Assembly: GCF_003573695.1 (NCBI RefSeq)
Contig: NC_039358.1
Span: forward strand, 151,828,920-151,892,919
Direction of reading: 5' to 3'
DNA length: 64,000 nt
Origin: Papaver somniferum
Lineage: Eukaryota; Streptophyta; Magnoliopsida; Ranunculales; Papaveraceae
Part shown: positions 22,058 through 34,734 of the stretch, in pieces
Numbering within the stretch: the stretch's first letter is position 1
Layout of the letters: every line of letters begins with the position of its first letter
Made by a program: the position numbers and the translations under genes
Notes under the pieces: model-generated
The model's database searches: none
The model's input: the letters and a program-made list of their open reading frames with translations, nothing else
Told to the model about the DNA's origin: nothing

Positions 22058-23085
22058 ATTTGTGCTTAGGTAGAATTTTTTTTTATTTTTTTTTTTATTT
22101 CATTTGTTCCTCTTTACGTTTCTTTGTTTGTGTCTTTGATTTGCAGGTTTGAAGATTGGACACTAAGGACTTGGAACAAAGCTCAAAGCTAAGAAAGAAA
22201 AAAAAAAGACAAATATTTTTTTTAGGATTGTTTATTATTTTTTTTTTTAATTTTTTTTTTTTAGAATTGTATTAGGAAATTTTTGTAATATTTTTGCACT
22301 TTACTTTGGACTTGGACATTTGGACAATTTTTTTTTAAACCCTACGGAAGGGTACCCTTAAATACAAACTGTTTGCAGGGAAGGACGACGATTACAATAT
22401 CGTCTCGGCCCCTCGGGTTCGTACACGACATAGGAGTCGTGGCCCGAGTCGACTTCAGCGGTTCTTCGCCCGTCTGGTACGGGGGTAAGTCTTTCGAAAC
22501 ACCCGCGAATCTCCTGCAAGCGGGTTTACTGTATGCCTTAAGGTGATTATATGTTGAGGACTGAACCAGTTGCTTTAAATTCCTAGTAAAGGGCAAGGAC
22601 TGGCCATACAAGATAAGGGTTCGGATTTCATCACCGTTCTCTTCTTGCCCGCCTTAGGAAAACGAAACCAAACGCGAACCTAAGCCTAAAATTTTGAATA
22701 GAACGAGACCTATAGGGTAACGAGCTTAATAGGACAGTCATTCGAAAAATATTGGTTACTCTTTTGAGCATACTTCGAAGTTCAGGATGGTTTCTGTGAG
22801 TTGAATGCGTGACTGCGCCGCCTTGAATACCGGTGAGGCCTTGGGTATCAAAGCTCCACTGAGCTTCCCTCGCCTCTATTCAACTCACTTTGACTCGTAC
22901 TGATTCCAGAGAATTTGCTCAGATTGTAACGAATTCCTTTTCGAAGGATTAGAAGCTGGTCTAGAAACAATCTAAGTGGAGCCATCATGCTTTTTGTTTG
23001 CTAGAAATTTTTAGGTTTGATTTGGTGGAGTCGGCCTGCTGTGTGTTTGCTTAGAACCTCCCTTCCTTAGGATTTTTGTTTGTGT
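22058..23085 (+). other. D untranslated leader with predicted hairpins
   Basis: About 1 kb between PBS and coding sequence. It includes T-rich runs, then a GC-rich part with nested inverted repeats. CTCGGG (22412-22417) can pair with CCCGAG (22443-22448) around ACGAC/GTCGT (22425-22429, 22436-22440). ACCCGC (22501-22506) can pair with GCGGGT (22520-22525). Such structure suits packaging, dimerisation or internal initiation; the role is inferred. Confidence 0.5.
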
Positions 23086-23292
23086 ATGCCAAGAGCGCTC
23101 GATTCCTTTACAGAGCGTGCTTGGAAAAGAGATAATTTTGGCCGTTTGATTAGTGACGAGCCTAAAAGATCTTCTTGTGGAAGCGGGGAGCTCGAAGACT
23201 CTTCTTTTGAGAGCCCCGTTTTTGGAAACTTCAGTTTTGAGAACCTATCTCTTCGTGAGGAAAGTACCCCTAGTACTTCTGTGTGCCACTGA
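23086..23292 (+). CDS. Short ORF upstream of D gag (68 codons), TGATG overlap with gag
   Basis: Reads from an ATG at 23086 to the TGA at 23290-23292, which overlaps the gag ATG at 23292 by one base. Composition is Ser/Glu-rich with a repeated 'SFE' pattern (SSFES, NFSFEN). I recognise no domain. It could be an upstream regulatory ORF coupled to gag by termination-reinitiation, or a gag N-terminal extension that has slipped frame. Confidence 0.4.
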   Translation: MPRALDSFTERAWKRDNFGRLISDEPKRSSCGSGELEDSSFESPVFGNFSFENLSLREESTPSTSVCH

Positions 23293-26200
23293 TGGCAACT
23301 TTGAAAGATTACATGTTCCCAACTAGGTCCAACCGAGCTTCGTGCATTAAATTGCCAGCCACTACGGCTAATTTCGAGATAAAACCTAGTATTCTTCAGA
23401 TGATCCCTATATACTTAGGAAAGGATGATGAGAACCCTTATTTTCATATTAGAGACTTTGAGGAAATTTGTGGGACAATTAGAATAAAAGACCTTACTGA
23501 TGAGGTCTTGAAACTTAAGATGTTTCCCTTTTCCTTGAGAGATAAAGCCAAGACCTGGCTAAACAACCTACCATCTGAATCCATTGAAACATGGCAGGAA
23601 CTTATTGCTGCTTTCTATATGAAATTCTACCCTAAGCATAAAACTGCAGCTGTTAGGCAGAAAATTAGTGCTAGTATGCAACAAGAGGGAGAATCTCTTT
23701 ATAGGTTTTTAGAGAGATTCAATGATCTCCTATCCCAGTGTCCTCACCATGGATTTGATAAGATGAAACTTGTAGAGATTATTTATAATGGTTTAGACTA
23801 TTCGACCAAAGCCATGGTCGAGTCTATGTGCGCTGGTGAGTTCACTAGTAAAAATGTTGATGATGCTTTTACCTTCTTAGGAGCTATCGCTGAAAAATCC
23901 CAACAGTGGGAGTCTTGTGTTGAACCCCCTAAAAGACTCTTGGTCAATAGAAGTAGCACCAATATGGTAGATACGAGTTTTGCGTCAGATGCTAAGTTTG
24001 CTGCTTTATCTAGAAGGTTAGAAGCATTGGAAATGGGTCAATCTAAAAATAAGTCCCTTGTTGAACCTAATAGAGCCTCTCAAGTCTCTAGTTGTGGAAT
24101 AGAGCCCGATAACTCATTCTGGGAAGGTCAGGTTAGTGAAGAGCAAGCTCATGCTGTCTATAACAATGCTAGGTTTGAAAACCGTCAGAAGTTTGACCCC
24201 TACTCAGAGACCTACAACCCTGGTTGGAGAAACCATCCTAATTTCTCTTGGTCTAAGGGCCAGAATCAAGGCCAGTCTAGTAATTCTCAGCCTCCCCCAG
24301 GTTTTGGTTATACTAAGAACTCTTCAGGTCAGACCCAGAACCCATCTGAGAATAGAATAACTAGCTTAGAGGAAACCCTTAGTATATTAAGGAAGAGCCA
24401 GGAGATGCTATCACAAAGCCAGGAAATGTTAGTAAAAAGCCAGGGTAATTTTCAAGAGGAAACCAAACAGAATTTTAAGAATAGTGCCCAGTCTTTTGCT
24501 AAATTAGAGCTTCAAGTCGGCCAAATAGCTAAGTTTATCAATGAGAGAGAAGAAGGAAGGTTCCCTAGTCATACTGATCCTAACCCTAGAGGAGAGAAAT
24601 CGTACAATCATGTGAACTCTGTTACAACCCTTAGGAGTGGAAAGAAAGTTGATAATAAGGTCGACATACCTGAAAGTGAACATGCTGTAGTTCACCCTTA
24701 TGAGCCAGAAAATGAGACTGATAGAGTCTCCAAAGAGACCAATGAGGGTCCTGATGAGCCCGGCTTTGTTCCCAGAGCCCCGTTCCCCCAGCTGCTAGTT
24801 CCGACTAAGAGGGAGTCCAACTTTAATGATATATTGGAGGTTTTTAAGCAGGTTAATATCAACCTTCCATTATTAGATGCAATTAGGCAGATTCCCTCTT
24901 ATGCCAAGTTCCTTAAGGACTTGTGTACGCGAAAGCGTAAGCTCAGTGTCCAGAAGAAAGCCTTCATAGCTAGTCATGTGAGTTCTATTATTCAGAATAC
25001 CACTACTCCTAAGTATAAAGACCCAGGGTCCCCTACCATTGCTTGTACAATAGGTAAGTACCGTGTTGAGAAAGCGTTGCTTGACTTAGGAGCCAGTGTG
25101 AACTTACTGCCATACCATGTGTACCTTAAGCTAGGACTTGGTGAGATGAAACCTACACAGATGACACTTCAGTTAGCTGATAGGTCCGTTAAAATTCCTC
25201 GTGGTGTGATCGAGGATGTTCTCATAGAGGTCGACAAGTTTATATATCCGGTGGATTTTGTTATCCTAGATACCCAACCTGTCCCTGACCCAGAGAACCA
25301 AATACCAGTGATTTTAGGTCGCCCGTTTTTAGCTACATCCAATGCGATCATTAACTGTCGAAATGGTATTATGAATTTGTCTTTTGGTAATATGACTATT
25401 GAGCTGAACATTTTTAATATTAGTAAGCTACCCTCTGAACTAGATGACTCGAATATAGAAGAGGTGAACATGATAGGAACATTAGTCGAGGAGTCATTAC
25501 CAAACACTTTGTTAGAAGATCCATTAGAGAAATGCCTAGCTCACTTTGGGATTGATTTTGATGATGATAAGGTGATTAATGAGGTGAATGCTTTGTTAGA
25601 TTCAACCCCTTTGTTAGATACTAGTAATGGATGGAAACCTAAGTTCGAACCACTACCAGTTTCTAAGTCTACCCTAGTTCCTTCTTTAGAAGAGCCTCCT
25701 AAGTTGGACCTAAAACCATTGCCAGATACCCTGAAGTATGTGTTTTTAGGCCCGTCTGAGACTTTACCTGTGATTGTTTCTTCCGACTTGGATAGAGATC
25801 AGGAAAGTAGGCTAGTAACCGTCCTTCAAAACAACAAGGAAGCTTTAGGGTGGACCATAGCAGACATTAAGGGTATAAGTCCTACTGTTTGTATGCATCA
25901 GATCTATTTAGAGGAAGACACCAAACCTTCTAGGGAGATGCAACGTCGACTAAACCCCAATATGAAAGAAGTAGTTCGAACTGAGGTTCTTAAGCTATTA
26001 GATGCAGGCATTATCTACCCTATTTCAGACAGTAAGTGGGTCAGCCCCGTTCAGGTTGTTCCCAAGAAATCTGGTATTACTGTAGTCCAGAATGATAACA
26101 ATGAGTTAATCCCGACCCGAGTGACCACGGGTTGGCGTGTTTGTATTGACTATAGGAAATTGAACAAGGTCACTAGGAAGGACCACTTTCCCCTTCCCTT

Positions 26201-28592
26201 CATCGACCAGATGCTAGAGAGATTAGCTGGACATAGTCACTACTACTTTTTAGATGGCTACTCTGGATATAATCAGATCGTTATTGCCCCAGAAGACCAG
26301 GAGAAAACCACTTTTACCTGTCCCTTTGGTACCTTTGCGTATAGACGCATGCCTTTTGGGCTATGTAATGCCCCTGCGACTTTTGAACGTTGCATGATGA
26401 GCATATTTTCTGACATGGTAGAACGGTTCTTAGAGGTCTTTATGGATGATTTTCAGTGTTTGGTTCGTCTTTCGATGAGTGCTTGCATCATTTGTCATTA
26501 GTTTTGACTAGGTGTAAGGAAAAGAATTTAGTGCTTAATTGGGAGAAATGTCACTTTATGGTTCGTTCAGGAATTGTTCTAGGTCATATTGTATCTTCAA
26601 AGGGTATAGAGGTAGATAGAGCCAAAGTTGACCTTATTAAAACTTTAAAAAACCGTAAGAGATATTAGGTCATTCTTAGGGCATGCTGGTTTTTATCGTC
26701 GTTTCATTAAGGATTTTAGCTTGATGTCTAGACCTCTTTGAAATTTTCTTGCAAAAGATGTTAAGTTTGTCTTTGATGATGCTTGTTTAAAGGCTTTTGA
26801 GAAGCTTAAGTCATTACTCACTACCGCCCCCATAGTCCAGGCACCCAAATGGAACCTACCCTTTGAGATCATGTGTGATGCTTCAGATTATGCTATTGGT
26901 GTTGTGCTAGGTCAGCGAGAAAATAAGTTACTTCATGTGATTTACTATGCTAGCAAAACTCTGAATGATGCCCAGTTGAACTATACCACTACCGAGAAGG
27001 AACTATTAGTCATTGTGTTTGCCTTAGACAAGTTTAGACCCTATCTCTTAGGTTCTAAGATCATCATATATACTGATCATGCTGCTTTAAAATATCTTTT
27101 GTCTAAGAAGGATACTAAACCTAGATTGATTAGGTGGATTCTGTTGTTGCAAGAGTTTTCTCCAGACATTAGAGACAAAAAGGGTGCCGAAAATGTTGTA
27201 GCAGATCACTTGTCTAGGCTAGTTGTTAGTTCCCCAGATGATTCCCTTCCTATAAGGGATAGCTTTCCTGATGAACAATTGTTCTTTGTTACCCAATTAC
27301 CTTGGTATGCGAATATAGTGAACTATCTTGTTACTGGTCGAATGCCCCAACATTGGGGTAAACAAGATCGTTCTAGATTTTTAGCTGAGGTTAAGCACTT
27401 CTTTTGGGATGATCCTTATTTGTTTAAGTATTGTCCAGACCAGATTATTAGGAGATGTATACCTGAGAGTGACCAGTCCAGTATTATTTCCTTTTGTCAT
27501 GATCATGCTTGTGGGGGTCACTTTAGTGCTAAGAAAACTGCTGCTAAGATATTGCAGTGTGGATTCTATTGGCCTTCGTTGTTTAAAGACTCCCACAGTT
27601 ACTGCGTTACTTGTGAACGATGCCAGAAATTAGGAACCATTTCCCGTAGGAACATGATGCCCTTGAACCCTATTTTAATTGTTGAGGTCTTTGATGTGTG
27701 GGGTATTGACTTTATGGGTCCGTTTCCTAATTCTTTTTGGTAACCTATACATCCTTGTCGCCGTAGACTATGTCTCTAAGTGGATTGAGGCGGTTGCGTG
27801 TAAAACCAATGACCATAGGGTTTGATTGAGTTCTTGAAAATATATACTTACACGTTTTGGTACACCACGAGCTATAATTAGTGATGGAGGGTCGCACTTT
27901 GTAATGGGCCTTTTAATCTTCTGATGAAGAAATATGGTATTACACATAAGATATCTACCCCGTATCATCCACAGACTAGTGGTCAGGTAGAGGCTTCCAA
28001 TAGGGAGATAAAACGTATATTAGAGAAAACAGTTAATCCTAATCGGAAAGACTGGTCGTCTAGGCTTACTGATGCCTTATGGGCTTACCGTACTGCGTTT
28101 AAGATCCCCATTGGAATGTCTCCTTATCGGCTTGTTTATGGCAAGGCATGTCACTTACTTTTTGAGTTAGAACATAGAGCTTATTGGGCTGTTAAGCAGC
28201 TAAATTTTTCACTTGACGAGGCAGGAGCCCATAGGAAACTCCAGCTCAATGAGTTGGACGAGATTCGTATAGATGCTTATGATAGTGCGAAGGAGTATAA
28301 GAACAAAATGAAACTTGTGCATGATAGAAACATTTTACGGAAGTCATTTTCTCCAGGTCAAAAAGTTCTTCTGTATGATAACCGCTTGCATCTTTTCCCT
28401 AGGAAGTTACGTTCTCGGTGGACGGGTCCTTTTATTATTCGCACTGTTTTTCCTCATGGAGCTGTTGAGATCGAGACACCGGATGGTAGTAGTTCTTCGA
28501 AGGTTAACGGTCAGAGATTGAAACCCTTTTTAGAGCCCTTTCCTACAGGTGATGTTGAGGAGGTCCCTCTGGAGGACCCTGTTTACCCTTGA
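23292..28592 (+). pseudogene. gag-pol: D gag-pol polyprotein, Athila lineage, several frameshifts and stops
   Basis: The long first frame (23292-26501, about 1069 aa) has the gag core near residues 70-165, with a QELIAAFYMKFYP motif and 'DGLL/CPHHG'-type spacing as in Athila. Retroviral-type aspartic protease follows with DLGA near residue 598 and ILGRPFLAT near 675. RT has FPLPFIDQML and the catalytic F-M-D-D near 1051. The frame then breaks: a one-base loss near 26450, a shift near 26645 and TGA at 26739-26741. RNase H ([24 protein letters not shown]) follows in 26862-27230, then integrase with an HHCC finger (27490-27640) and the first catalytic Asp in VWGIDFMGP. An inserted T near 27738, TGA codons and deletions follow. 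The DGGSHF and HPQTSGQVE integrase core and the C-terminal domain (27924-28592) remain. Confidence 0.93.
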
Positions 28593-29855
28593 TTGACCAT
28601 CGAGGCAGTTGTATGTTGTATATTAGTTTTTGATTTTCTTCACCCAGTTACTATCTTTCCAACTTATCCTCGTGTTATTTTACTTTTGGTACTGCTCTTT
28701 AATTAGAAACATTGAGAACAATGCTAGATTTAAGTTTGGGGGTGGGGAAGAAACTTTCTGTTAGCTTTTAGTTGCAATAAATAAACTCCAGAGCCTAGAA
28801 ATTTATGCGTATTCAGGATGGCACTAACTAATCTAAGTGGATGGAAGCATCTTGGTTGTAGGAGTTAAGGAACCAATCTGATTAGATGGAAACATCTATA
28901 GAGTCTATTCATAAAAGCACAGAGCTCAGGTGTTAGAAATAACATGATAGTTGCACCATATCTCGTTGAGTCCTTTTCATTTCTTTTTTATTTTATTTTT
29001 TCATTTTAAACTATGTTTCTCTAAGTGATTAGGTGGGGCACACGATTCAAGTTTTTACCACTGCTAGGGTGAATTAGAGTGACTGAGTTACTAAAAAAAA
29101 AGAGAGCGAGACCGGACCAGTTAGACCAATCGGAATAAGTATTAACACTTGGATAGCAATATGCGTGTGATCTCCCTGTTTCCGTCGCCTAAGCAAGCGT
29201 GGAATGCAGGACCCGTGGGAACTATCGTGTAATCTGCTGACAAGAAGCATGCGCTTGGATCAAAAAGATCTATTCATGCCGTTAAGTTAAAAAAAAAAAG
29301 TGGTTATTGTTCTGTGTAGTCAACTGCTGGTTCCCTTGTATTTGCCAGTTTGTTGATCTAGATTTAAGTTATTGACCACTGGTTCCCTTGTATATGCCAG
29401 TTGTGTTGATATTAGTCAGACCGGTATCTCAGTCCATTAGGATAGGTTCATTCTGGCAGTGGCCTTCAAACAGATATGTGAAACATCGATCATTTGGTTA
29501 ACATCAAAACCATCTACATTTTTCTATTTCCATCTCTTTTTTCTATCCATATGATTAGTTAGACTCCGAATATGATGTCCATAGTGCAACTATCTGAGTA
29601 GAGCTCTGTCACTTTATATGAATTTTAGTATTCTTGAGTGTAAACTCATGTACAACAATTGGAATTTCGCTTCAGGGTACTTCCTCCTGTAGTCAGTGAT
29701 TGTAAGCCAACCAATGAGATTCTTTAATGCCTTCCAAGGTTCGACATAGATAGATAGGGTCTGGAGTAATGGTTTTGTGGGTACACCTCTGGTAAACTCT
29801 CCCGAGATTAACTCGGTTTTATTTTTTATTTTTGCTCGAGGACTAGCAAATAATA
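28593..29855 (+). other. D 3' untranslated region
   Basis: About 1.26 kb after integrase, with no ORF of note. A phrase containing 'tggttcccttgtat' occurs twice (about 29326 and 29380), a short local duplication. Some Athila elements carry an env-like ORF here; I see none. Confidence 0.6.
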
Positions 29856-29869
29856 AGTTTGGGGGTATT
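29856..29869 (+). other. D polypurine tract
   Basis: AGTTTGGGGGTATT immediately before the 3' LTR start. The 'agtttgggggt' form is usual for Athila-type elements. Confidence 0.65.
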
Positions 29870-31355
29870 TGATAGACGCATTTATGTGTCTAATTTGTCC
29901 TCAATGTTTCGTATTGTTAGTACTTGTTTTCGTCCTTATTATGGTGTTTTGTGTGTTTGTAGGTATTTTTGGAAAATAACTATTGTTGGAAAATTCGGCT
30001 CGAAAAGTTGCACGGAGCACCCCCCAGGTCACCCCCAAGGCAGCTGCTATTCGCACCCCAGTTCTGGTTAGGGGGGAGGACATCTTCTTCCCAAATTCAA
30101 AAACAAAAAATTGGACGGGAAAAAATACTATCAACTGGCAGATGTTTTGTTGGAATTTTTGAACGTGTTCTAGGGCGATTCCATGGCTGATTTTTGGTAG
30201 GAAGTTTTGATATGTCATAGCAAACACGTTTTGGGCTTTTGGTTCGATCAAATTTGGCCAGAATTAGCTGGATAATTCACAGAATGCAAAACAGGGAAAC
30301 ACGGGTTGGACACGGGATTGGAGAAGATTTGAGCTTGTTCTGCTCATGAATGAGGGCTCTAGCAACATTGTGGGTCGTGTGTAAACATTTCTAGAGTGAC
30401 CAGGATGGAAATCTACGCGTGAGAAGCTAAATCAGGGAAGAAAATATTCCCAGAATATTTTTTCATCAAACCGAGTTAAGAGAGAATTATCTCGAGTTAT
30501 AGCGAGACTTTTTGATCCTGTGGAGTATATATAGAGTGCTGGGGACTCATAGAAAAGGAGAGAGAGAATTGGGAGAGGTTTAGAGCACTACAGAGCAAGA
30601 AAATTGAAGTTGCAGAGATTCTGGTTCTGCTGCTGCTGCTGCTCGAGGAGGAAGAAGAAGAGGAAGAACAGACTACCAAAGGCAGTCGTTTACCAACAAA
30701 GACAACGACTGTCGTTTGTGGGTCATAGTTTTCCAACGACAACAACACTTCATCTCTATCGTTGATTCTGGACGCCTTATGTGGGTCGCAGAATCCTGTT
30801 TTATATCATTTTCTTGTCTTTCTCTTCATTGTAAAACACTTTTGAGCATCAATGAAATATTTTGAGAGGTTTTTCATCATGAGTAGCTAAACCCAATCCC
30901 AGGGGTGACAGAGGAAGCCATTCTCACAATAATTATGTGGTAATCTCTATTTTTTTATGCAATATTTTTATGTGATTAATTGCATTGATAAAAATGAATT
31001 AAATGATTTTTATTAATCAACTGTGTTTTCCCTTGATAACGCATGCTTAGTTTTAGACTCTTGATGCATTATACTTGTGATTAACATTTGATATTTTCGA
31101 AATATGCTTTTGGCAATATTTTGAATCAAACCAATTATTTAAATTGCGTAGTAAAAAAAATATTAGATCATATAAGTATTGTTGAATGGTGGAATCTTAA
31201 ACCCCTATTTGTCCATAAAATTTCACATCACTTTGCTATTTAATTTTGCTACATTCTTAAGTTTTAAAAAAAAAATCTAAAAATTTTATTCCCTTCACAA
31301 ATCTGAAAAGAACCCATTTTTGCCACTATCACTACAACCATTTGAAAATACATCA
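29870..31355 (+). repeat. D 3' LTR (1486 bp)
   Basis: Pair of 20568-22034. Ends in AATACATCA followed by TSD CTTTT. Confidence 0.92.
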
Positions 31356-31827
31356 CTTTTCCCGAACGTGAACCTTGTATGTTCGAACGTGTTGTGGGTC
31401 CCACTGAGAGCGTTGTAGCAGCTTCTGGTGGAGTGAGCGTTGAAGAAGCTCTTGACTGCGGTGAAGGGATTTTATGCTGAGCCTCAGTCCCCAAGCGTGG
31501 TCTACGTGGATCTATCTTGTATGCCCGATGGGTCTTTTGTACGTAATGGTCGTTGATATGGTGAAGCTCTGGATGGTATCAATCGACGAGCAACAACAGT
31601 TCTTGGCAGCAGCTGTGATCGGAAGGGACTTGGCAGGGAGAGGCGTGATAGCTACGGGAACGAACTTGGCAGTCTTCATATAGTGGTAGAGCTCGTCTCA
31701 TTGTTAGAGGGGTAAACTGGAACCAATGGATTACTTGACGTTTCTTCATGAAATAGACAAGAGGGAGACAGTCCCCTGCCCACGAGTATCCAGAGCTTTC
31801 GACTTGATAGGTGTTGTCGCGCTAGAT
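31356..31827 (-). mobile_element. B internal region after D
   Basis: Resumption of B on the far side of D, beginning with TSD copy CTTTT. It continues the 'cgaacgtg' phrase style seen before the insertion. There is no recognisable domain; integrase would be expected near here on the minus strand but is missing. Confidence 0.5.
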
Positions 31828-32941
31828 TCATGAGGCTGTCTTTGAGATGGGCAGTGCTAAGCAGTCCCAGTCATACACCTTTGGTAACGCAACTACTTCT
31901 TCTACGGGAGAGTGTCTCTCATTGATGTAGTTACCATCGATCAAGATATGGAATATCTTGGACGTTGTTTCACCATTACGGCAGTCGTGCATATGGTACT
32001 GGAGTTGGAGTTGGCGATTTTGGACGCGCAGGATGTTGTATCTCGGTGGCTTTCCTCTTGCTGCTTCGAAGATGCTTACGAAAGGCTGAAGGTTGTATTG
32101 CATGTTGGTGGGATGTATGCTTCCATGAACATCATGAGGCTCTTCATTAATGGCAGGCCTGGTTCTTTCTAAAAGGGCAGATGCTGTCGTAGATGATCGT
32201 TCAACAGCTTCACGAAGTCCAGAGGATGACCAAAAGTGCAGATTCTCCAACATAGCACGGTAGACATGCACTATCCTCTGATAGAGTGATTCGCCCGGAT
32301 TCTTTCTCGACATGACACGCGGACATCGTTATCTTCTTGAGGCGGCTCCCTTGAGGTGTCGACTTCAGTGGATCTGAAGATATCCCATGCTCGCTCTTGT
32401 CTGGGATGACATAATAGGCGAACCCTTTATGATGATTCAGAGATGACAATATTCGTTGAATCCTCCGAAACGCTTCCTGTTGTAGTGCGGTCCAGACCAA
32501 ACTTGCTCTTTTCTTCAGCGAGGGGTGAATGAAGCAAAAGTTCACCTTGCCCATGAAGTTTTGGAGCTCCTTCACGGTTCACGGCAACGGCATTGTGAGG
32601 AGAGATTGAGTCTTGGATTTGACTACTATATCATCCACGTAGTCTTCGACTTGATTATGCATCATGTCGTGGAAGATTGCCGTCATAGTGCGTTGATACG
32701 TTGCACCGGCATTCTTTAAACCAAAAGGCATAACAGTATAGTAAAAATTTCCAAGAGGAGTTTGAAAGGCTGTCTTACTTGCATCATGCTCATACATCCT
32801 TATCTGATTATAGCCGTTGTAACCATCCATGAAGGAGAACATGCCATGTCCGCTGGTGGCGTCTACTAACATGTCGATGTTAGGCAGAGGAAAGTCTTCC
32901 TTGGGGCAGCATTCGTTCAAGTCTCTGGATCTATGCAACAC
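31828..32941 (-). pseudogene. pol: B reverse transcriptase / RNase H remnant, Tat-like
   Basis: The minus-strand frame from 32941 begins with RT motifs FPLPNIDMLV, F-MDGYNGYNQI and MPFGLKNAGATYQR, then the catalytic YVDDIVVKSK. Soon after comes a stop (about 32579), then KELQNFMGKVNF in the same frame. The thumb region that should separate these is absent, so about 60 residues are deleted. Continuing to 32210 is the connection/RNase H start (ALQQEAFRRIQ, ACHVEKESG). An overlapping frame to 31828 carries further, shifted sequence of uncertain identity. RT copies element RNA to DNA inside particles; this one cannot work. Confidence 0.8.
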
Positions 32942-33317
32942 CTAATCTTGCGCCTGAATTGCCTCGGAGATTATTTGACAAGTTTGGATCGGAGATTGTA
33001 TGAATGCTTACACAAGGTTAAGCTGATGGAGATAGGCCTAGGAGATTCCTCATCGTCGAGATCATCATTTGTGGAGTTGGTACCATCTTGCAGCTGTCGT
33101 GGAGCATCCAGCACCTCTTTCTGTGGATCGTTGTTGTTGTAGCATTCCGTTGGGCGGAGAGACTGGGTAATAGTCTCCCCTTCTGATTGCTAACAGAGGC
33201 GTCGGTATACAGTTTTCCCTTTCTGGTCACGGCTTGCCACGAAACATGGGTTGTGGCTTCACCGGATGAAGAGGAATGCCTTTTCAGCAAAGGTGCGTCG
33301 TGGGGATTAGCCCTCAA

Positions 33318-34124
33318 TTATGCAAGTCGGTCCTCCTCCTTGATTGACGCCCACGTGGAGAGTAGGATGCAATGGACTTTGTCTGATCCTTCCCGCGGAG
33401 CTTCCCCCAGTTCGAACAGTTCTACTCCACATATTGGTGCGTAAGGAGACAATGATGCAGGAATACAAACGACTTCTTTATCCAGCATAGTCTTCAGGCA
33501 TTGGTGATACGTTGAAGGGACGATCTCGTATGTGTTGGTCTGGTTTCCTTCAAAGTCTGTCATTGTGGTAGGATGCCATACAATCCTGCCTGAGCAAACC
33601 TTGGCCATCCTGAGGGTCTTGAGAGTAATCACATTCGAAGACGCTCCCGTGTCGATGAGGTCCCTCTTGAACTCTGAATCCTTGATGCGTGCAGTAACGT
33701 GTAGGGTCTGGTTGTGACCTTCTTCTGGTTGATTGCAGCAAAACGTCTCTGCCCGTTGATTCTTCGAGAGGTGTAAAAGTTCGCATAAACTTTCCACTAG
33801 AGAAACCGCTTTCTGATCCACCGGCCTCCGGCTCATAGTGAGACTATTGACTTTAGGAGGATCATTGTGAGGATCAGTCCCCAGTGTAGGAATCTCCATG
33901 ACATGACCGTTCATATCTGATGTCACTTCTTTGATCAGGTCCATGTAGGTCCCCGCCGCTGAAGTACCTTCTCCGGGTGCGTTGAATGCGTTCCTTGTTG
34001 GCTTCAGGGGATGTCGCGACTCTTGTGGCAATCGATCAGTTAATGTCTTAAGAAAAGTGAGTACCTCTTTATGAGTTGCAGCCATATCCGTTTGAGTCTT
34101 AGCAAGGACTTCCTGCCTATCCAT
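33318..34124 (-). pseudogene. B protease region
   Basis: A 268-codon minus-strand frame. The aspartic protease active site LIDTGASSNVI is near residue 155, preceded by 'VTARIKDSEFKRD' as in Ty3/gypsy proteases. The matching late Leu-Gly-Arg motif is replaced by poorly conserved sequence. The N-terminal 100 residues are a linker-like, Pro/Thr-rich stretch. No zinc knuckle or gag core is seen between here and the PBS, so gag was largely deleted. It lies about 380 bases upstream (minus sense) of the RT remnant. Confidence 0.7.
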
Positions 34125-34453
34125 GCGATGGTATTGGGAGATGGTCCTCCTCTTTCTCCTCCAGCTCCTCGTTCTGATGAAGGGGTGGACGTTGTTGCTT
34201 TGGTGACCGCCAGAGGCGTTACACTTTGAGGATATGCCGGGATTTGCGGCTGCTCTGGCTCTGGTGATGAGAGGTGTTACACTTACTGGAACATCTCCTG
34301 CTCCGCTGGTACTGGTAGTAGAGGAAGCAATTCCACGAGATACATTGATGTATTGACTGGCTACTTGGTGACACCTGAGATATCAACACCGAGAGTGTTG
34401 TCAACGCTAGTCCCGTCAGGATTGGTCGCTGATCCAGACCTAAGATCCACCAT
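34125..34453 (-). pseudogene. gag: B gag N-terminus remnant
   Basis: From the minus-strand ATG at 34453, MVDLRSGSATNPDGTSVDN reads open for about 30 codons. It is then broken by stops, in a Pro/Ser/Thr-rich context. It is placed 63 bases inside the PBS as a gag start would be. The gag core domain is absent. Confidence 0.4.
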
Positions 34454-34515
34454 TTTTGAAATCAGTAAAATTGAATTGGTATTAAAGAAATTGACTTCAC
34501 AACCGAGAGATTAAT

Positions 34516-34533
34516 CTCCCACTGTGGTCGCCA
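34516..34533 (-). other. B primer-binding site
   Basis: Minus strand TGGCGACCACAGTGGGAG, two bases from the LTR end CATAAACA at 34536. The cognate tRNA is not certain. Confidence 0.65.
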
Positions 34534-34535
34534 AT

Positions 34536-34734
34536 TGTTTATGGGTGAAAACTATTCCTGCCGAGTTTGGTAATTTGGAGTGTGTGGATGAGGAATGAAT
34601 CTAAACCCTAAACAAATGCACTGCAAAAACAATCTGTACAATTCTGGCCTAAACCAAGAAATGGTCGTTCCAGACTTGCTTCGGTCACAAAGTGAAGGAG
34701 ACGGGGTTGATCTTAGGGAGGGAAGCAAAGAAGG
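34536..34734 (-). repeat. B 5' LTR, segment 1
   Basis: LTR end TGTTTATGGG onward, matching 17267-17490. A short stretch ('cgggagtgctttgtgattcgag') present in the 3' LTR is missing here. Cut at 34734 by element C. Confidence 0.85.

Larger units (their letters stand above)
20568..31355 (+). mobile_element. Element D: full-length Athila-type Ty3/gypsy retrotransposon, TSD CTTTT
   Basis: Ends TGATAGACGC and AATACATCA, flanked by CTTTT at 20563-20567 and 31356-31360. LTRs are 20568-22034 and 29870-31355. PBS TGGCGCCGCCG lies six bases inside the 5' LTR. Gag-pol is 23292-28592 with Athila-specific motifs. The element is structurally complete, but the polyprotein is broken by frameshifts and stops, so it is not autonomous as it stands. 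It sits in the internal region of B in opposite orientation. Confidence 0.93.
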
